A DNA stretch of 64,000 bases from IMG/VR virus record IMGVR_UViG_3300042914_002334, positions 62,001-126,000 of that record; one strand, given 5' to 3'. Shown piece by piece: positions 45,998-55,706 of the stretch. A model generated the notes under the pieces. The model saw only the letters and a list, made by a program, of their open reading frames with translations. It ran no database searches and was not told the DNA's origin. The DNA is from a virus. Both the position numbers and the translations under genes were made by a program. Every line of letters begins with the position of its first letter. Position 1 is the first letter of the stretch.

Positions 45998-48469
45998 ATG
46001 GAAGTCAAAGACGATAAAAAAGCAAATACATCTGCATCTACATCAGCAGACGAATATGTATCTACTGCATTACGCAGAAGAAATCCATTATCAAATTACA
46101 GTAGTTATGCATATAACATAACTATGTATGCGGCAACTCCAGAAGCAATTAGTAGATTCGTTGACAGTCAAAAATTCAACAGAAACGATGATGGGTTCTA
46201 CATAATTGCACAAAGTGGAGGTATAAGAAGCACTGAACCGAGATTTATTACTAACACTGGCAAATTAGGACCAGGAGAAGGATTAGATTTTTACATAGAC
46301 GATCTAAACTTTGAAATTTTATTGCCTGGAGGAGACGCTACGCCGAGTGTTGGCGCCGAGATGCAGTTCAAAATTATTGAACCATATGGATTTACATTTT
46401 TTACTAAGTGGGCAACGGCTATAAATGCACTCAATCAAAGCAGTGCAATACTAACAAAGAATCCAAAACCAAATTTGTTTCAGCAACATTATGTTATTGG
46501 AATAAGATTTTATGGATACGACGAAGCCGGAAACATATTGACGGGCAAAGAGTTCAGTGCGTTAGAACGAGGCCAAACAACAGATAATGAAACTGCACTG
46601 ACTGATGATTATGCATCGTTTGAGAGATTTTTCCCAATCTTAGTGTCAAAAGCAACTTACAAATTGGACGGCAGAACTGTAGTTTACAACATAGAAGCGT
46701 TGGCAATGCCACTTCAAGCGGGATTCTCTATTAAAAGAGGGCAACTTTCAAAACCTACAACAATCGTAGCAGAAACAGTTGGAGAGGCTCTTCAAAACGA
46801 AAACAAATCAAGCACTATCAGAAGTTTGATGGAAATTCTTAATGATCAGCAAGAGGAAGAAAAAAAAGCAAACTTAAGAACAGAAGTAAACAAATACTCA
46901 ATTGAATGGAATCCTACTGAGAATATAAAAAATCAAAAAATAAACTCTGATTCAGACAACACGACTCGCGCTACTACTACCGCAAGTGTTCCAACTACTA
47001 CGCAGGGAACTGTTAAAACAGAAACCAAATCACAAACTATACCTCCTGGTAAACAACTTATACCGTTGCCCGCTGGCATATCAATATTAACAGCGATAGA
47101 TAATATCATTAGCAAAAGTGAATATATTTCAAAGGCACTAACTGCAAAAAATACCGAAAATATAGAAACTGAAACAGGAGAAAATCCCGCGGTTACTGAA
47201 TTGAAGTGGTTTACAATAAATCCAGTAGTAAAACCTCGTGCATATGATTTTAAGTTAAATGATTGGGCATATGATATTACATATCAGATACAAGAATACA
47301 AGATACCGTATCTTAGATTTCTTTATAAAGCCAAAACAAGCAGATATTATGGCGCTCACAAAGTCTATGATTTTTTTCTAACTGGTAAAAATACAGAAGT
47401 CATAAGTTATGAACAAAGTTATGACAGTCAGTTTTACATAATTTCTGCTATGTCTGCTGGAGCAAATGTAGATTCGAGTAATGTTGGAGTTCCAATAAAA
47501 CCAATGCCAACAAGTGGGGCTGACCCGACACTCGGTAAACAATTCAAGGGTAGTGAAATAAACAATAACTTTAAAGCAAATGTAGCAAGTGTCGCAGATC
47601 AAGCAATAGCCAATATAAAAATAATCGGCGATCCCGATTATCTGATGCAAAACATTACTGCTTCTCCAAAATTTGTAAGTCAGAACTTCAAAAAGATGTA
47701 TGGATCAGACGGCTATAGTATCAATCCATATGGAGGACAAATATTTATTGAAATAAGATTTAGTCTGGCAGAAGACTACAAAGACGACGGTTTGATGGAT
47801 GTGAACAATCAAATTAAATTCTATAGCACTTTTACCGCTGAGCAAAGCAAAATTAAAGGTGTAGTTTATAGACTGCTAAAAGTAAAAAATACATTTAGTC
47901 GTGGACAATTTACTCAAACATTAGAGGGAATATTAGTTCAAGAAAATCAATTGAGTGGATTAAAAAGTAGTAATGCCAGTCCAGCCGAACAACAAAGAGA
48001 AAACAAACCGTCTACACAGCCGAACACTCAGACACAAAGACCAACTGGTGCTCAAGTTGGAAGAATAGCAGCAGGACCAACAAAAGAACAACTAAGCACA
48101 CTATATAGTCCAAGAACACAAAACAAAAAGTATGGCCCTAATTCTACCGCTTCTGAATTACAAACCAGTCCAGTGTATATTGAAGAAGCTAAAAAATTCA
48201 CAGGCACCGAGTTAAGTGCAAGAAGAGCACTTGCGGTTGCCGAAGCCGCATATGGAAATACAAAATCAGTTCAGACTCTTGTGGGAACGGTTAGCGATGA
48301 TGATAGCAATGCTTCTGCAATTCGTCGCGTGTATGATGAATCATCGTCAGAGATAGAAAGATTAAAATCAAGATCAACCGATTCTGCTATAGAACGATTA
48401 GAAAAACAAAAACGATTGAGAGTAGACGATGTTGATCCAAAGACTTTGCTACCAAGAAATAGAGGATAA
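45998..48469 (+). CDS. Large baseplate hub-type protein
   Basis: 823 aa. Beta-rich N-terminal ~230 residues (NYSSYAYNITMYAATPEAIS, GLDFYIDDLNFEILL, GAEMQFKIIEPYGFTFFTKW). The Thr/Gln-rich linker (~310-350) precedes a second beta-rich part (~390-640) with FTINPVVKPRAYDFKLNDWA and YLRFLYKAKTSRYYGAHKVY. The tail is Gln/Ala/Arg-rich. Its place between gp53 and gp5 suggests the gp27 position of the hub, but size and sequence are not clearly gp27. Conserved in far-T4 phages from memory. Confidence 0.75.
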   Translation: MEVKDDKKANTSASTSADEYVSTALRRRNPLSNYSSYAYNITMYAATPEAISRFVDSQKFNRNDDGFYIIAQSGGIRSTEPRFITNTGKLGPGEGLDFYIDDLNFEILLPGGDATPSVGAEMQFKIIEPYGFTFFTKWATAINALNQSSAILTKNPKPNLFQQHYVIGIRFYGYDEAGNILTGKEFSALERGQTTDNETALTDDYASFERFFPILVSKATYKLDGRTVVYNIEALAMPLQAGFSIKRGQLSKPTTIVAETVGEALQNENKSSTIRSLMEILNDQQEEEKKANLRTEVNKYSIEWNPTENIKNQKINSDSDNTTRATTTASVPTTTQGTVKTETKSQTIPPGKQLIPLPAGISILTAIDNIISKSEYISKALTAKNTENIETETGENPAVTELKWFTINPVVKPRAYDFKLNDWAYDITYQIQEYKIPYLRFLYKAKTSRYYGAHKVYDFFLTGKNTEVISYEQSYDSQFYIISAMSAGANVDSSNVGVPIKPMPTSGADPTLGKQFKGSEINNNFKANVASVADQAIANIKIIGDPDYLMQNITASPKFVSQNFKKMYGSDGYSINPYGGQIFIEIRFSLAEDYKDDGLMDVNNQIKFYSTFTAEQSKIKGVVYRLLKVKNTFSRGQFTQTLEGILVQENQLSGLKSSNASPAEQQRENKPSTQPNTQTQRPTGAQVGRIAAGPTKEQLSTLYSPRTQNKKYGPNSTASELQTSPVYIEEAKKFTGTELSARRALAVAEAAYGNTKSVQTLVGTVSDDDSNASAIRRVYDESSSEIERLKSRSTDSAIERLEKQKRLRVDDVDPKTLLPRNRG

Positions 48470-48474
48470 AAAAT

Positions 48475-51246
48475 ATGGCGTTAGATATCACTAAAAAGAA
48501 AGGTGCCCCAAAAGAATTTAGAGATGATCGTGACGGCGCAGTATTGATACCGCACCCAGTAATAGGCATAGTAAAAAACAACATCGATCCAAGTAAAAAT
48601 GGAAAAATAGATGTCTATATAGAAAACTACGGGGGTATTGATCCCGACAATGATAAAAACTGGATAAAGGGACTTAGATATATGAGTCCATATTTTGGAA
48701 GCAGCACTCCGGGAACAGATAAAACCGCAGATAAAAAAAATAAACAATCTTCAAAAGTAAAAGATTTTGTTAGTAGTGTTCATAGTTATGGTATGTGGGC
48801 AGGACCTCCAGACATAGGAACAGCAGTAATATGTATCTTTATCAATGGAAGACCAGATATGGGATTTTATATTGGCGCTGTAATGCCAGTAGGAAGTCAC
48901 GGAATGGTTCCTGCTATTGGAGCAACAAATAATGTAGTTCCTAATGACGGAGAAGCAAGCAAATATGGCGGTGCAAAACGATTGCCGACTACTGAATCAG
49001 ACATTGATGATCCAAAAGTCAGAAGTAGTGCAACAATTACACAAGAGCCAAAATCGGTCCATAGCTATCAGTCTGCAATATATGATAGTCAGGGATTGAT
49101 TAGAGATAGCATCAGAGGACCTATAGGAAGTAGTAGCACAAGACAAACCAATGGTAAGTTAGTTGGCATGAGCACTTCTGGAAGAGCAATTTTTGCAGGT
49201 GGTTACAACGATAAAACTATAGAAGATGCTATAAAAACTGGAGACGATTCCAAATTACAAAAAATTGGGTATCTCGGTGGACATAGCATTGTAATGGACG
49301 ACGGAGATTTACCGGGACAGGATCAACTAATAAGATTTAGAACTGGGGGCGGACATCAAATACTAATGAGTGATAGCGGTCAGTCGATATTTGTAATACA
49401 CGGAAATGGGCATAGTTGGGTAGAATTAGGAAAAGAGGGAACCGTTGATATTTACGCCGCCAATAGTTTTAATGTAAGAACGGTTGGAGATATAAACTTT
49501 CACGCCGATAGAGACATTAATCTACACGCTGGAAGAAATCTAACAATGCACGGAAAATCTGTTAGGCTTGACAGCGATGAAGGAATAGATTTGTATTCTG
49601 CAAAAGACTTTAGTATTCAAAGTTTTGGAAACTACAATATTACGGTATCTGGAACTTTGAGTATGAACAGCGAGGGAGTTAGCAACTATTCGGCTGGTGG
49701 AAATCTTTATGTGACTGGAAAACCAATATATCTAAACACCGGATCAGGCCCAGCCTCTGCCTCAGTGACAAAAGTTCCATTCTTTCAGCACAAGGAAACG
49801 GTTTATAGTGAAAAAGTGGGTTGGATTCAACCAGGTCCAAATCCTATAGTAAGTGTGACTTCAAGATGTCCGACACATCATCCTTGGGACGGAGCAAACA
49901 AGGGAGTCGATGTATCTATAAAGCAATCTGCAAGTTCTTCAGTTACGCCTCCGTCAGAGGCGGTGAATACTGCAAATGCAGCGTCGCCTTCAGTTCCAGA
50001 AACACCCACATCAGAAGCGGCCGTAGCAACCGTGGCGCCACAATCATCTATAAGTGTAGGAGAAAATGCAGTATTAGATGGATCAAGCGTGAAAGCAATG
50101 ATATCTCAGCAGGCCGCAAGTAACGCAACAAAAACAGATGAAGAAAAAGTAGCATCTGGAATAGTTCCCGGAGTTGGAGGAACGACCGTCAACCAATTAG
50201 AAGGAATAGTAACTAAACCAGGAACAGCAAAGTTTATACAAGACAAAATGGCAGCAGGCTTAAGTTTTACTGAGGCAGCAGGTAACACACTAATGACTGG
50301 TGCAGACGGCGCAAAGACTGCGGCGCAATTTATAAATAATGCTCCTGCACAAATTACAACTATGGCTAAATCATTTGATTCTGCTGCAAAAGAATTGGTA
50401 TCAAAAGGTGCTTTGGCTGGGTCAAAGATAACAGATGCAATAACACAGCCTGCTGGTATTATTATGGCAACTGCACAAAAGGGATTTGCTGCGGTATCCA
50501 ATGTATTAAAAGCGCCCGCCACCATGATTAGTGGAGCAATACAGGGAGTTGCTAATTCTGCGAAATCAATGATGGACACAATATCAGGCGGAAATTTTGC
50601 TGCTGGATTATCTAAACTTACTGGCGGAGTTACCGCAGCAGCAAGTGGAGTTGCTGGCATTATCGGAGGAGGACTATCTGGTATTGCATCTGGAGCCGCT
50701 GGAGCAATTACTGCTGCGGTTGGAGGAGCACTTGGAGGATTATTCGGAGGAAAATCAAAACCTGCGTTAGGAGTAGATGCATTGGTCTCTCAATTACAAT
50801 CTATATCAAAGCAAGCATTTGGAGTGGTAGAAAATAGTTTTGCAAAACTTAAAGGCGGACAACCCAATAATCTTGGAGGAAGCGTTGCTAAAAGTTTAAC
50901 CAACTCCGCAAAACAAAACGAATTAGAAGCATTGAGCAATGCAAATAAAGAACGACTTATTGCGGAAGAAAATCTCAGAGAGATGAAAAAATTATCCAGA
51001 ACAGGTAATTCTATCAGCGTCGATCAACTAAAAGATGCAGAAAATCTGGCCGCGTCTGCAATGCAAAAAGAACTACAGACAGCAAGTTCGGTGTTGTTGG
51101 ATACATCAACTGAAGTTAAATCCGGTATAGATGCTATAGCGGGAGGAGCAGACGCATTTGCTGCTCAAGTAAATAACTCGGCCATCAACTCAATAAATAC
51201 TATAAAATCTGCCGTAAATTCCATAACATCTAACACTAACACTTGA
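48475..51246 (+). CDS. 5: Baseplate central spike, gp5-like, without a visible lysozyme domain
   Basis: 923 aa. The N-terminal OB-fold contains GIVKNNIDPSKNGKIDVYIE, YGMWAGPPDIGTAVICIFIN and GRPDMGFYIGAV, as in gp5/VgrG. A long repetitive beta-helix follows (~310-420): VDIYAANSFNVRTVGDINFH, NLHAGRNLTMHGKSVRLDSD. T4 gp5 has a lysozyme domain between these parts, but no such motif is seen. The C-terminal ~450 residues are Ala/Gly/Ser-rich with helical, amphipathic stretches, an unusual extension. It forms the trimeric membrane-piercing spike. Confidence 0.85.
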   Translation: MALDITKKKGAPKEFRDDRDGAVLIPHPVIGIVKNNIDPSKNGKIDVYIENYGGIDPDNDKNWIKGLRYMSPYFGSSTPGTDKTADKKNKQSSKVKDFVSSVHSYGMWAGPPDIGTAVICIFINGRPDMGFYIGAVMPVGSHGMVPAIGATNNVVPNDGEASKYGGAKRLPTTESDIDDPKVRSSATITQEPKSVHSYQSAIYDSQGLIRDSIRGPIGSSSTRQTNGKLVGMSTSGRAIFAGGYNDKTIEDAIKTGDDSKLQKIGYLGGHSIVMDDGDLPGQDQLIRFRTGGGHQILMSDSGQSIFVIHGNGHSWVELGKEGTVDIYAANSFNVRTVGDINFHADRDINLHAGRNLTMHGKSVRLDSDEGIDLYSAKDFSIQSFGNYNITVSGTLSMNSEGVSNYSAGGNLYVTGKPIYLNTGSGPASASVTKVPFFQHKETVYSEKVGWIQPGPNPIVSVTSRCPTHHPWDGANKGVDVSIKQSASSSVTPPSEAVNTANAASPSVPETPTSEAAVATVAPQSSISVGENAVLDGSSVKAMISQQAASNATKTDEEKVASGIVPGVGGTTVNQLEGIVTKPGTAKFIQDKMAAGLSFTEAAGNTLMTGADGAKTAAQFINNAPAQITTMAKSFDSAAKELVSKGALAGSKITDAITQPAGIIMATAQKGFAAVSNVLKAPATMISGAIQGVANSAKSMMDTISGGNFAAGLSKLTGGVTAAASGVAGIIGGGLSGIASGAAGAITAAVGGALGGLFGGKSKPALGVDALVSQLQSISKQAFGVVENSFAKLKGGQPNNLGGSVAKSLTNSAKQNELEALSNANKERLIAEENLREMKKLSRTGNSISVDQLKDAENLAASAMQKELQTASSVLLDTSTEVKSGIDAIAGGADAFAAQVNNSAINSINTIKSAVNSITSNTNT

Positions 51247-51247
51247 T

Positions 51248-51832
51248 ATGAATAAATTAAGCAAATTAAATGATCTAAAAAAACTATCTGGTAATATTGT
51301 TGGAAATTTTCAGAACCAGTTAGGTGGTTTAGAACGATCTATCAATAGTGAGATTGCCGGTAAATTAACTGGTGAAATTACCAAGTTGTCTGGGTCACTC
51401 AACTCTGCAATCGGTGGATTATCTGGAGTTGCGTCATCTACTCTTGCTAAAGTTCAAAGTTTGCTCAGTAGTGTTGGTAGCATGGGTGGACAAATCAAAG
51501 CACCAGTTATGGCATCTGGAACTATAGACACAAGTGCTATCACCGCCGGAATTGCTAAACTATTAGGCGACTCAAGAATTCCAGCGCCTAATTTTACAGA
51601 AACTGCATATCAGACTAGATCAAATCAATATATTGAAGCACAATCTTCTGCATTAGAAAAAGTCAAAGACGTAGATACCGATATAGAAATACTTAATCTA
51701 AAAATAGCATCATTAAAAATTGATTCAGCCGACTATCAGGAAAAATTAAATCAATATCAAACAGAAATGTATGCTTTAAACAAGCAACTGGTGTCAGCGC
51801 AACAAAACTACGAAAGAATATTGACTGGATAA
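51248..51832 (+). CDS. Baseplate cluster protein, coiled-coil C-terminus
   Basis: 194 aa. The N-terminal ~110 residues are Gly/Ser/Leu-rich (IAGKLTGEITKLSGSLNSAI), resembling the tail of the preceding gp5-like protein. The C-terminal ~65 residues form a coiled coil (EILNLKIASLKIDSADYQEK). It starts one base after the gp5-like stop. It could be an accessory or chaperone of the spike. No family is recognised. Confidence 0.68.
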   Translation: MNKLSKLNDLKKLSGNIVGNFQNQLGGLERSINSEIAGKLTGEITKLSGSLNSAIGGLSGVASSTLAKVQSLLSSVGSMGGQIKAPVMASGTIDTSAITAGIAKLLGDSRIPAPNFTETAYQTRSNQYIEAQSSALEKVKDVDTDIEILNLKIASLKIDSADYQEKLNQYQTEMYALNKQLVSAQQNYERILTG

Positions 51833-51835
51833 TAT

Positions 51836-52288
51836 ATGGCTATATTTTATGGGTTTAACACAACCAATTTGCAAAAATCTGGTATACCAAATAACGATTA
51901 TATAGATGCTAATCAATCATCTATAAAACAGGCCGTTAGAAAACCAAACAAGTTTCGTTTAACTGACGAGCAATTAGTAATTCAAGACTTGATAAATGCA
52001 CTAAGCATCAAAGTCGGTGATAAAGTCGGACAACCAGAATACGGAACCACTCTATGGGAGTATATATTTGATCCCAACACCAGTGATGTCGTTAGTTCAA
52101 TAGAAAATGAAATTCGCAGAGTTATAAACAACGAGCCAAGAATCGCTCTTAACGAGTTAAACATCTATACATATGAGAATGGGCTACTCGTAGAAATTCA
52201 AGCAACAGTTCATAACATAGACAACTACTTGAACTTTGGATTATTGATAGACAAGACAACTGGAACCGTGCAGTATATGGCTGCATAA
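51836..52288 (+). CDS. 25: Baseplate wedge protein, gp25-like
   Basis: 150 aa, close to T4 gp25 (132 aa). The conserved core is present: LVIQDLINALSIKVGDKVGQ, EYGTTLWEYIFDP, IENEIRRVINNEPRI with the EPR triplet, and ATVHNIDNYLNFGLLI. gp25 is the sheath initiator shared by all contractile injection systems. Its stop codon overlaps the CATAAATA late octamer used by gp6. Confidence 0.93.
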   Translation: MAIFYGFNTTNLQKSGIPNNDYIDANQSSIKQAVRKPNKFRLTDEQLVIQDLINALSIKVGDKVGQPEYGTTLWEYIFDPNTSDVVSSIENEIRRVINNEPRIALNELNIYTYENGLLVEIQATVHNIDNYLNFGLLIDKTTGTVQYMAA

Positions 52289-52291
52289 ATA
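52284..52291 (+). promoter_or_regulatory. Late promoter octamer for gp6
   Basis: CATAAATA contains the TAA stop of gp25 and is 20 bases upstream of the gp6 ATG. Confidence 0.55.
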
Positions 52292-52311
52292 TTAGTATAT
52301 AGGATAAAAAC

Positions 52312-55300
52312 ATGGCAACCAGCAGCAGACAAAGTGCTCTATTTGGAATTCAGGATTGGAAAAGATTCTATCAAACATATCGTGAGACTGACTTTCAAAG
52401 TTATGATTATGAAACTTTGCGTAAAAGTTTCATAGACTATCTTACTACATACTACCCAGAAACTTTTAACGATTACATAGAAAGTAGTGAGTATGTTGCT
52501 TTACTGGACGTCATTGCATACATGGGACAGGCTCTTTCATTTCGCGGAGACCTGAATGCAAGAGAAAACTTTATAGACACTGCTGAGAGAAGAGACAGCG
52601 TTGTTAAATTGGCCAACTTAGTTGGCTACACTCCAAAAAGAAATATTGCCGGTCAGGGTCTATTAAAGTTGACTGCAATTAGCACTACCGAAAACATACT
52701 TGATTTGAACGGCAATAACATAGGAAATACTGTTGTGTTGTGGAATGACAGTGCTAATAAGTATTGGCAAGATCAATTCAATTTAATTCTCAACGCAAGT
52801 CTGACTAATAGTCAGAGAATAGGTCGTTCGGGAAATAGTAGCGTCATCAACGGAATAAAAAGCTACGAGTATACAATCAATATTGATCCAACTGAGTTGT
52901 CAGTTTTACCATTTAGTGCTCAAGTAGATGGCACATCTATGAATTTTGAATTAGTAAGTGTAAGTAGTGCTAATAGCGAAAATTATTATGAGTTGCCTCC
53001 CGGAAACAATGGTCAATTTGTTATGCTGCATCGCAATGACAAACTTGGCTACGGTAGCATCAATACTGGTTTCTTTTTTTACTTTAAACAGGGAACAATT
53101 CAAACTGCCGATTTTAGATTTTTGGAAAGTCTTGAAAATAATTTACAGCCGATAGACATTTTAGGCGTAAACAACGACGATACTTGGTTATACGAATTGG
53201 ATTCCGACGGAAATTCACAAACACAATGGACAAAAGTTGACAACATTTACGGAAACTATAGTTCACAAAGTGGCGGAACAAGAAAAGTTTTTGCAGTATC
53301 GAGTAGATTTAACGATCAGGTAAATTATGTTTTTGGCGATGGGACTTTTGGAGAAATTCCAGTCGGATCATTTAGAGCATATGTTCGTGAAAGTAATGCA
53401 AGAACATATACCATATATCCAAGTGAAATGCAGGGTATAGTTGTCAACTTAAATTATATCAGCAGAACAAACAAAGTCGAAACATTGACACTAACTCTGT
53501 CATTGCAAACAACTTGCAGCACTGCATTAGAACGCGAGTCTATTACCAATATTAAAGATCGTGCTCCAGCAAGATACTATACTCAAAATCGTATGGTCAA
53601 TGGAGAAGATTACAGCAATTTTCCATACACCAAATATAACAACATACTAAAAAGTATTGCTCTAAATCGCAGTAGCATAGGAATAACAAGAAACTTGGAT
53701 TTGCTTGATCCTACTGCAAAATACAGCAGCGTAAACGTTTTCTCGGACGACGGCGCACTTTACACTGATAACATAGATCGCGTAATTACATTTAATAATA
53801 CGAGCGTAAATTTGGCGTTAGAGTTCATAAGTTCAACTCTGAGTGTATCATTGAGTTCCAGAGAATCAATTCAATATTATTTTAGATATTACCCAAGATA
53901 CTCTCCCGACTTGTCGGTTACTGGAATTCGATGGAAAACACTAACAGTTTCTAATAACAAAGTTTCTGGATATTTTTATGTAGTAAACGGCGGAATAGAA
54001 ATACCAATAAATGTTGGTACAGGATCAAGTGGCAACTCAAGATATATAGTTCCAGGCACTCACATAAAATTCTCTGCACCAGCAGGAAAAGTTTTCGACG
54101 ATAACAATAGATTGATAAACGCAACATCAACCAATACAAAAAACTACATATGGGTTGGGGTTTCGGAGGTTATAGGAGATGGATATAATTTTGGAGAAGG
54201 GGCACTTAGCGATGGCAGCGGCCCAGTAAAACTATATGGGTATGTTCCGAGCGGCACCTTAGTAGCAAGCACTAATTCCATAATTCCAGCGTTTGATAAT
54301 GCTCTTGATTCTGTAGTGGTCAACGAAGTGGTTGAATACATAAAACAGGGCGTCAGTTTCTGTTTATTATTTGACAACAGTGTAAATCAATCAAGTAGTA
54401 GATGGTCTGTAAGCACGAAACTTACATCGAACTGGTTTGTCAAGTTCGTCTTTAACAGTCTAAATTCTGAATACACAGTGAACATTCGTAATACTAACTA
54501 CTATTTCGGAAGTGTGAACAATGTTAGATATGTATTTGATAAAAACAAAAAGATTTTTGATTACAAGAGCGGACAAATTCTGTCTGATTTTGTGAATGTG
54601 TTTAGAACTAATAGTAAACCAGATTATAGTTCAACATTAAGTATGGACAATGTATTGAACATAACGGATCAAGTAATGACAAGTGATGGTTACCCAGACG
54701 ATTACCAGGTAAAGGTAAGTAGTATTGGGTTAAACAACATATCGTATGACCCTGATTTTTACAATGCAATTGCCGGAGAAAATTCGGGATATGTGTTTTT
54801 CAAAAAAATAACAGACGCCGATTCTTTAGTCAGAAATGTTTTATTGGATAGCGGCGTGGTAGTATCCAATTACAACACGATTCAGGAAATTAGAGAGCAT
54901 GTAAACGAATACTCAACAGGAACGGTATTTCATTATATAGACGGTAATCAGCAATCCGTGTTTTATCAATCACAAAAAAATACAACGGTCACCCAAACTG
55001 TCACTGATTTAGTAAATGTGTCTGAATACTATTCGCAAAAATCTGGTCGTTCAAGATTGAACTTCCAATATAGACATAATAGCGACAATACTACAAGAAT
55101 AGATATGGCTACAACAAACATTATCGACTTGTATCTTGTGACACAAAGTTATTATACTCAGTATCAAAATTGGTTGATAGATTCTACTGATACTGTAGTA
55201 GAACCAAGTAAACCAACAATACAAGAATTGCAATTATCATACTCTGAACTGAACAATTTCAAAATGATAAGTGACTCTGTAATTCTGAATAGTGTGACAT

Positions 55301-55668
55301 TCAAGCCGCTATTTGGTAAAAAAGCAAGCAATGAATTACGAGGAAAGATAAAAGTAATTAAAAATCCATCAGTCACTGTCAGCGATAGTCAAATTCGAAG
55401 CAGTGTGTTAAACGCATTGAACACATACTTTACACTGGATAAGTGGGATTTTGGAGATACCTTCTATTTCAGTGAACTTAGTTCATATCTACATTACCAA
55501 CTCAGTGGACTTATAAGTTCAGTAGTATTGGTTCCGGATAATTCAGATCAAAAATTCGGAGACTTGTATGAAATTAGAAGTGCTCCAAATGAAATCTTCG
55601 TAAACGGAGCCACAGCAACTGATATAGTAGTTATATCCAATTTGAACTCTCAAACGCTGAAACAATAG
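52312..55668 (+). CDS. 6: Baseplate wedge protein, gp6-like
   Basis: 1118 aa, larger than T4 gp6 (660 aa). The N-terminus is characteristic: DYETLRKSFIDYLTTYYPET, FNDYIESSEYVALLDVIAYM, GQALSFRGDLNARENFIDTA. Later parts contain RFNDQVNYVFGDGTFGEIPV and a C-terminal domain near FKPLFGKKASNELRGKIKV. It forms the wedge dimers that tie the baseplate together. It directly follows gp25, as in T4-like baseplate clusters. Confidence 0.93.
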   Translation: MATSSRQSALFGIQDWKRFYQTYRETDFQSYDYETLRKSFIDYLTTYYPETFNDYIESSEYVALLDVIAYMGQALSFRGDLNARENFIDTAERRDSVVKLANLVGYTPKRNIAGQGLLKLTAISTTENILDLNGNNIGNTVVLWNDSANKYWQDQFNLILNASLTNSQRIGRSGNSSVINGIKSYEYTINIDPTELSVLPFSAQVDGTSMNFELVSVSSANSENYYELPPGNNGQFVMLHRNDKLGYGSINTGFFFYFKQGTIQTADFRFLESLENNLQPIDILGVNNDDTWLYELDSDGNSQTQWTKVDNIYGNYSSQSGGTRKVFAVSSRFNDQVNYVFGDGTFGEIPVGSFRAYVRESNARTYTIYPSEMQGIVVNLNYISRTNKVETLTLTLSLQTTCSTALERESITNIKDRAPARYYTQNRMVNGEDYSNFPYTKYNNILKSIALNRSSIGITRNLDLLDPTAKYSSVNVFSDDGALYTDNIDRVITFNNTSVNLALEFISSTLSVSLSSRESIQYYFRYYPRYSPDLSVTGIRWKTLTVSNNKVSGYFYVVNGGIEIPINVGTGSSGNSRYIVPGTHIKFSAPAGKVFDDNNRLINATSTNTKNYIWVGVSEVIGDGYNFGEGALSDGSGPVKLYGYVPSGTLVASTNSIIPAFDNALDSVVVNEVVEYIKQGVSFCLLFDNSVNQSSSRWSVSTKLTSNWFVKFVFNSLNSEYTVNIRNTNYYFGSVNNVRYVFDKNKKIFDYKSGQILSDFVNVFRTNSKPDYSSTLSMDNVLNITDQVMTSDGYPDDYQVKVSSIGLNNISYDPDFYNAIAGENSGYVFFKKITDADSLVRNVLLDSGVVVSNYNTIQEIREHVNEYSTGTVFHYIDGNQQSVFYQSQKNTTVTQTVTDLVNVSEYYSQKSGRSRLNFQYRHNSDNTTRIDMATTNIIDLYLVTQSYYTQYQNWLIDSTDTVVEPSKPTIQELQLSYSELNNFKMISDSVILNSVTFKPLFGKKASNELRGKIKVIKNPSVTVSDSQIRSSVLNALNTYFTLDKWDFGDTFYFSELSSYLHYQLSGLISSVVLVPDNSDQKFGDLYEIRSAPNEIFVNGATATDIVVISNLNSQTLKQ

Positions 55669-55706
55669 TAAATATGATACTATTTAATTGTGATAAGTAA
55701 TAGTAT

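Noticed and set aside
50106-50660. 184-aa minus-strand frame inside the gp5-like gene
   Set aside because: It is antisense to a clear coding sequence; the Ala-rich codons of the sense strand leave the antisense frame open. No SD or neighbour supports it.
55660-55706. Late promoter AGTAAATA (55667-55674) for the gp7-like gene
   Set aside because: It is a weak match overlapping the gp6 stop, and read-through from the gp6 promoter is sufficient. Not listed as a feature.
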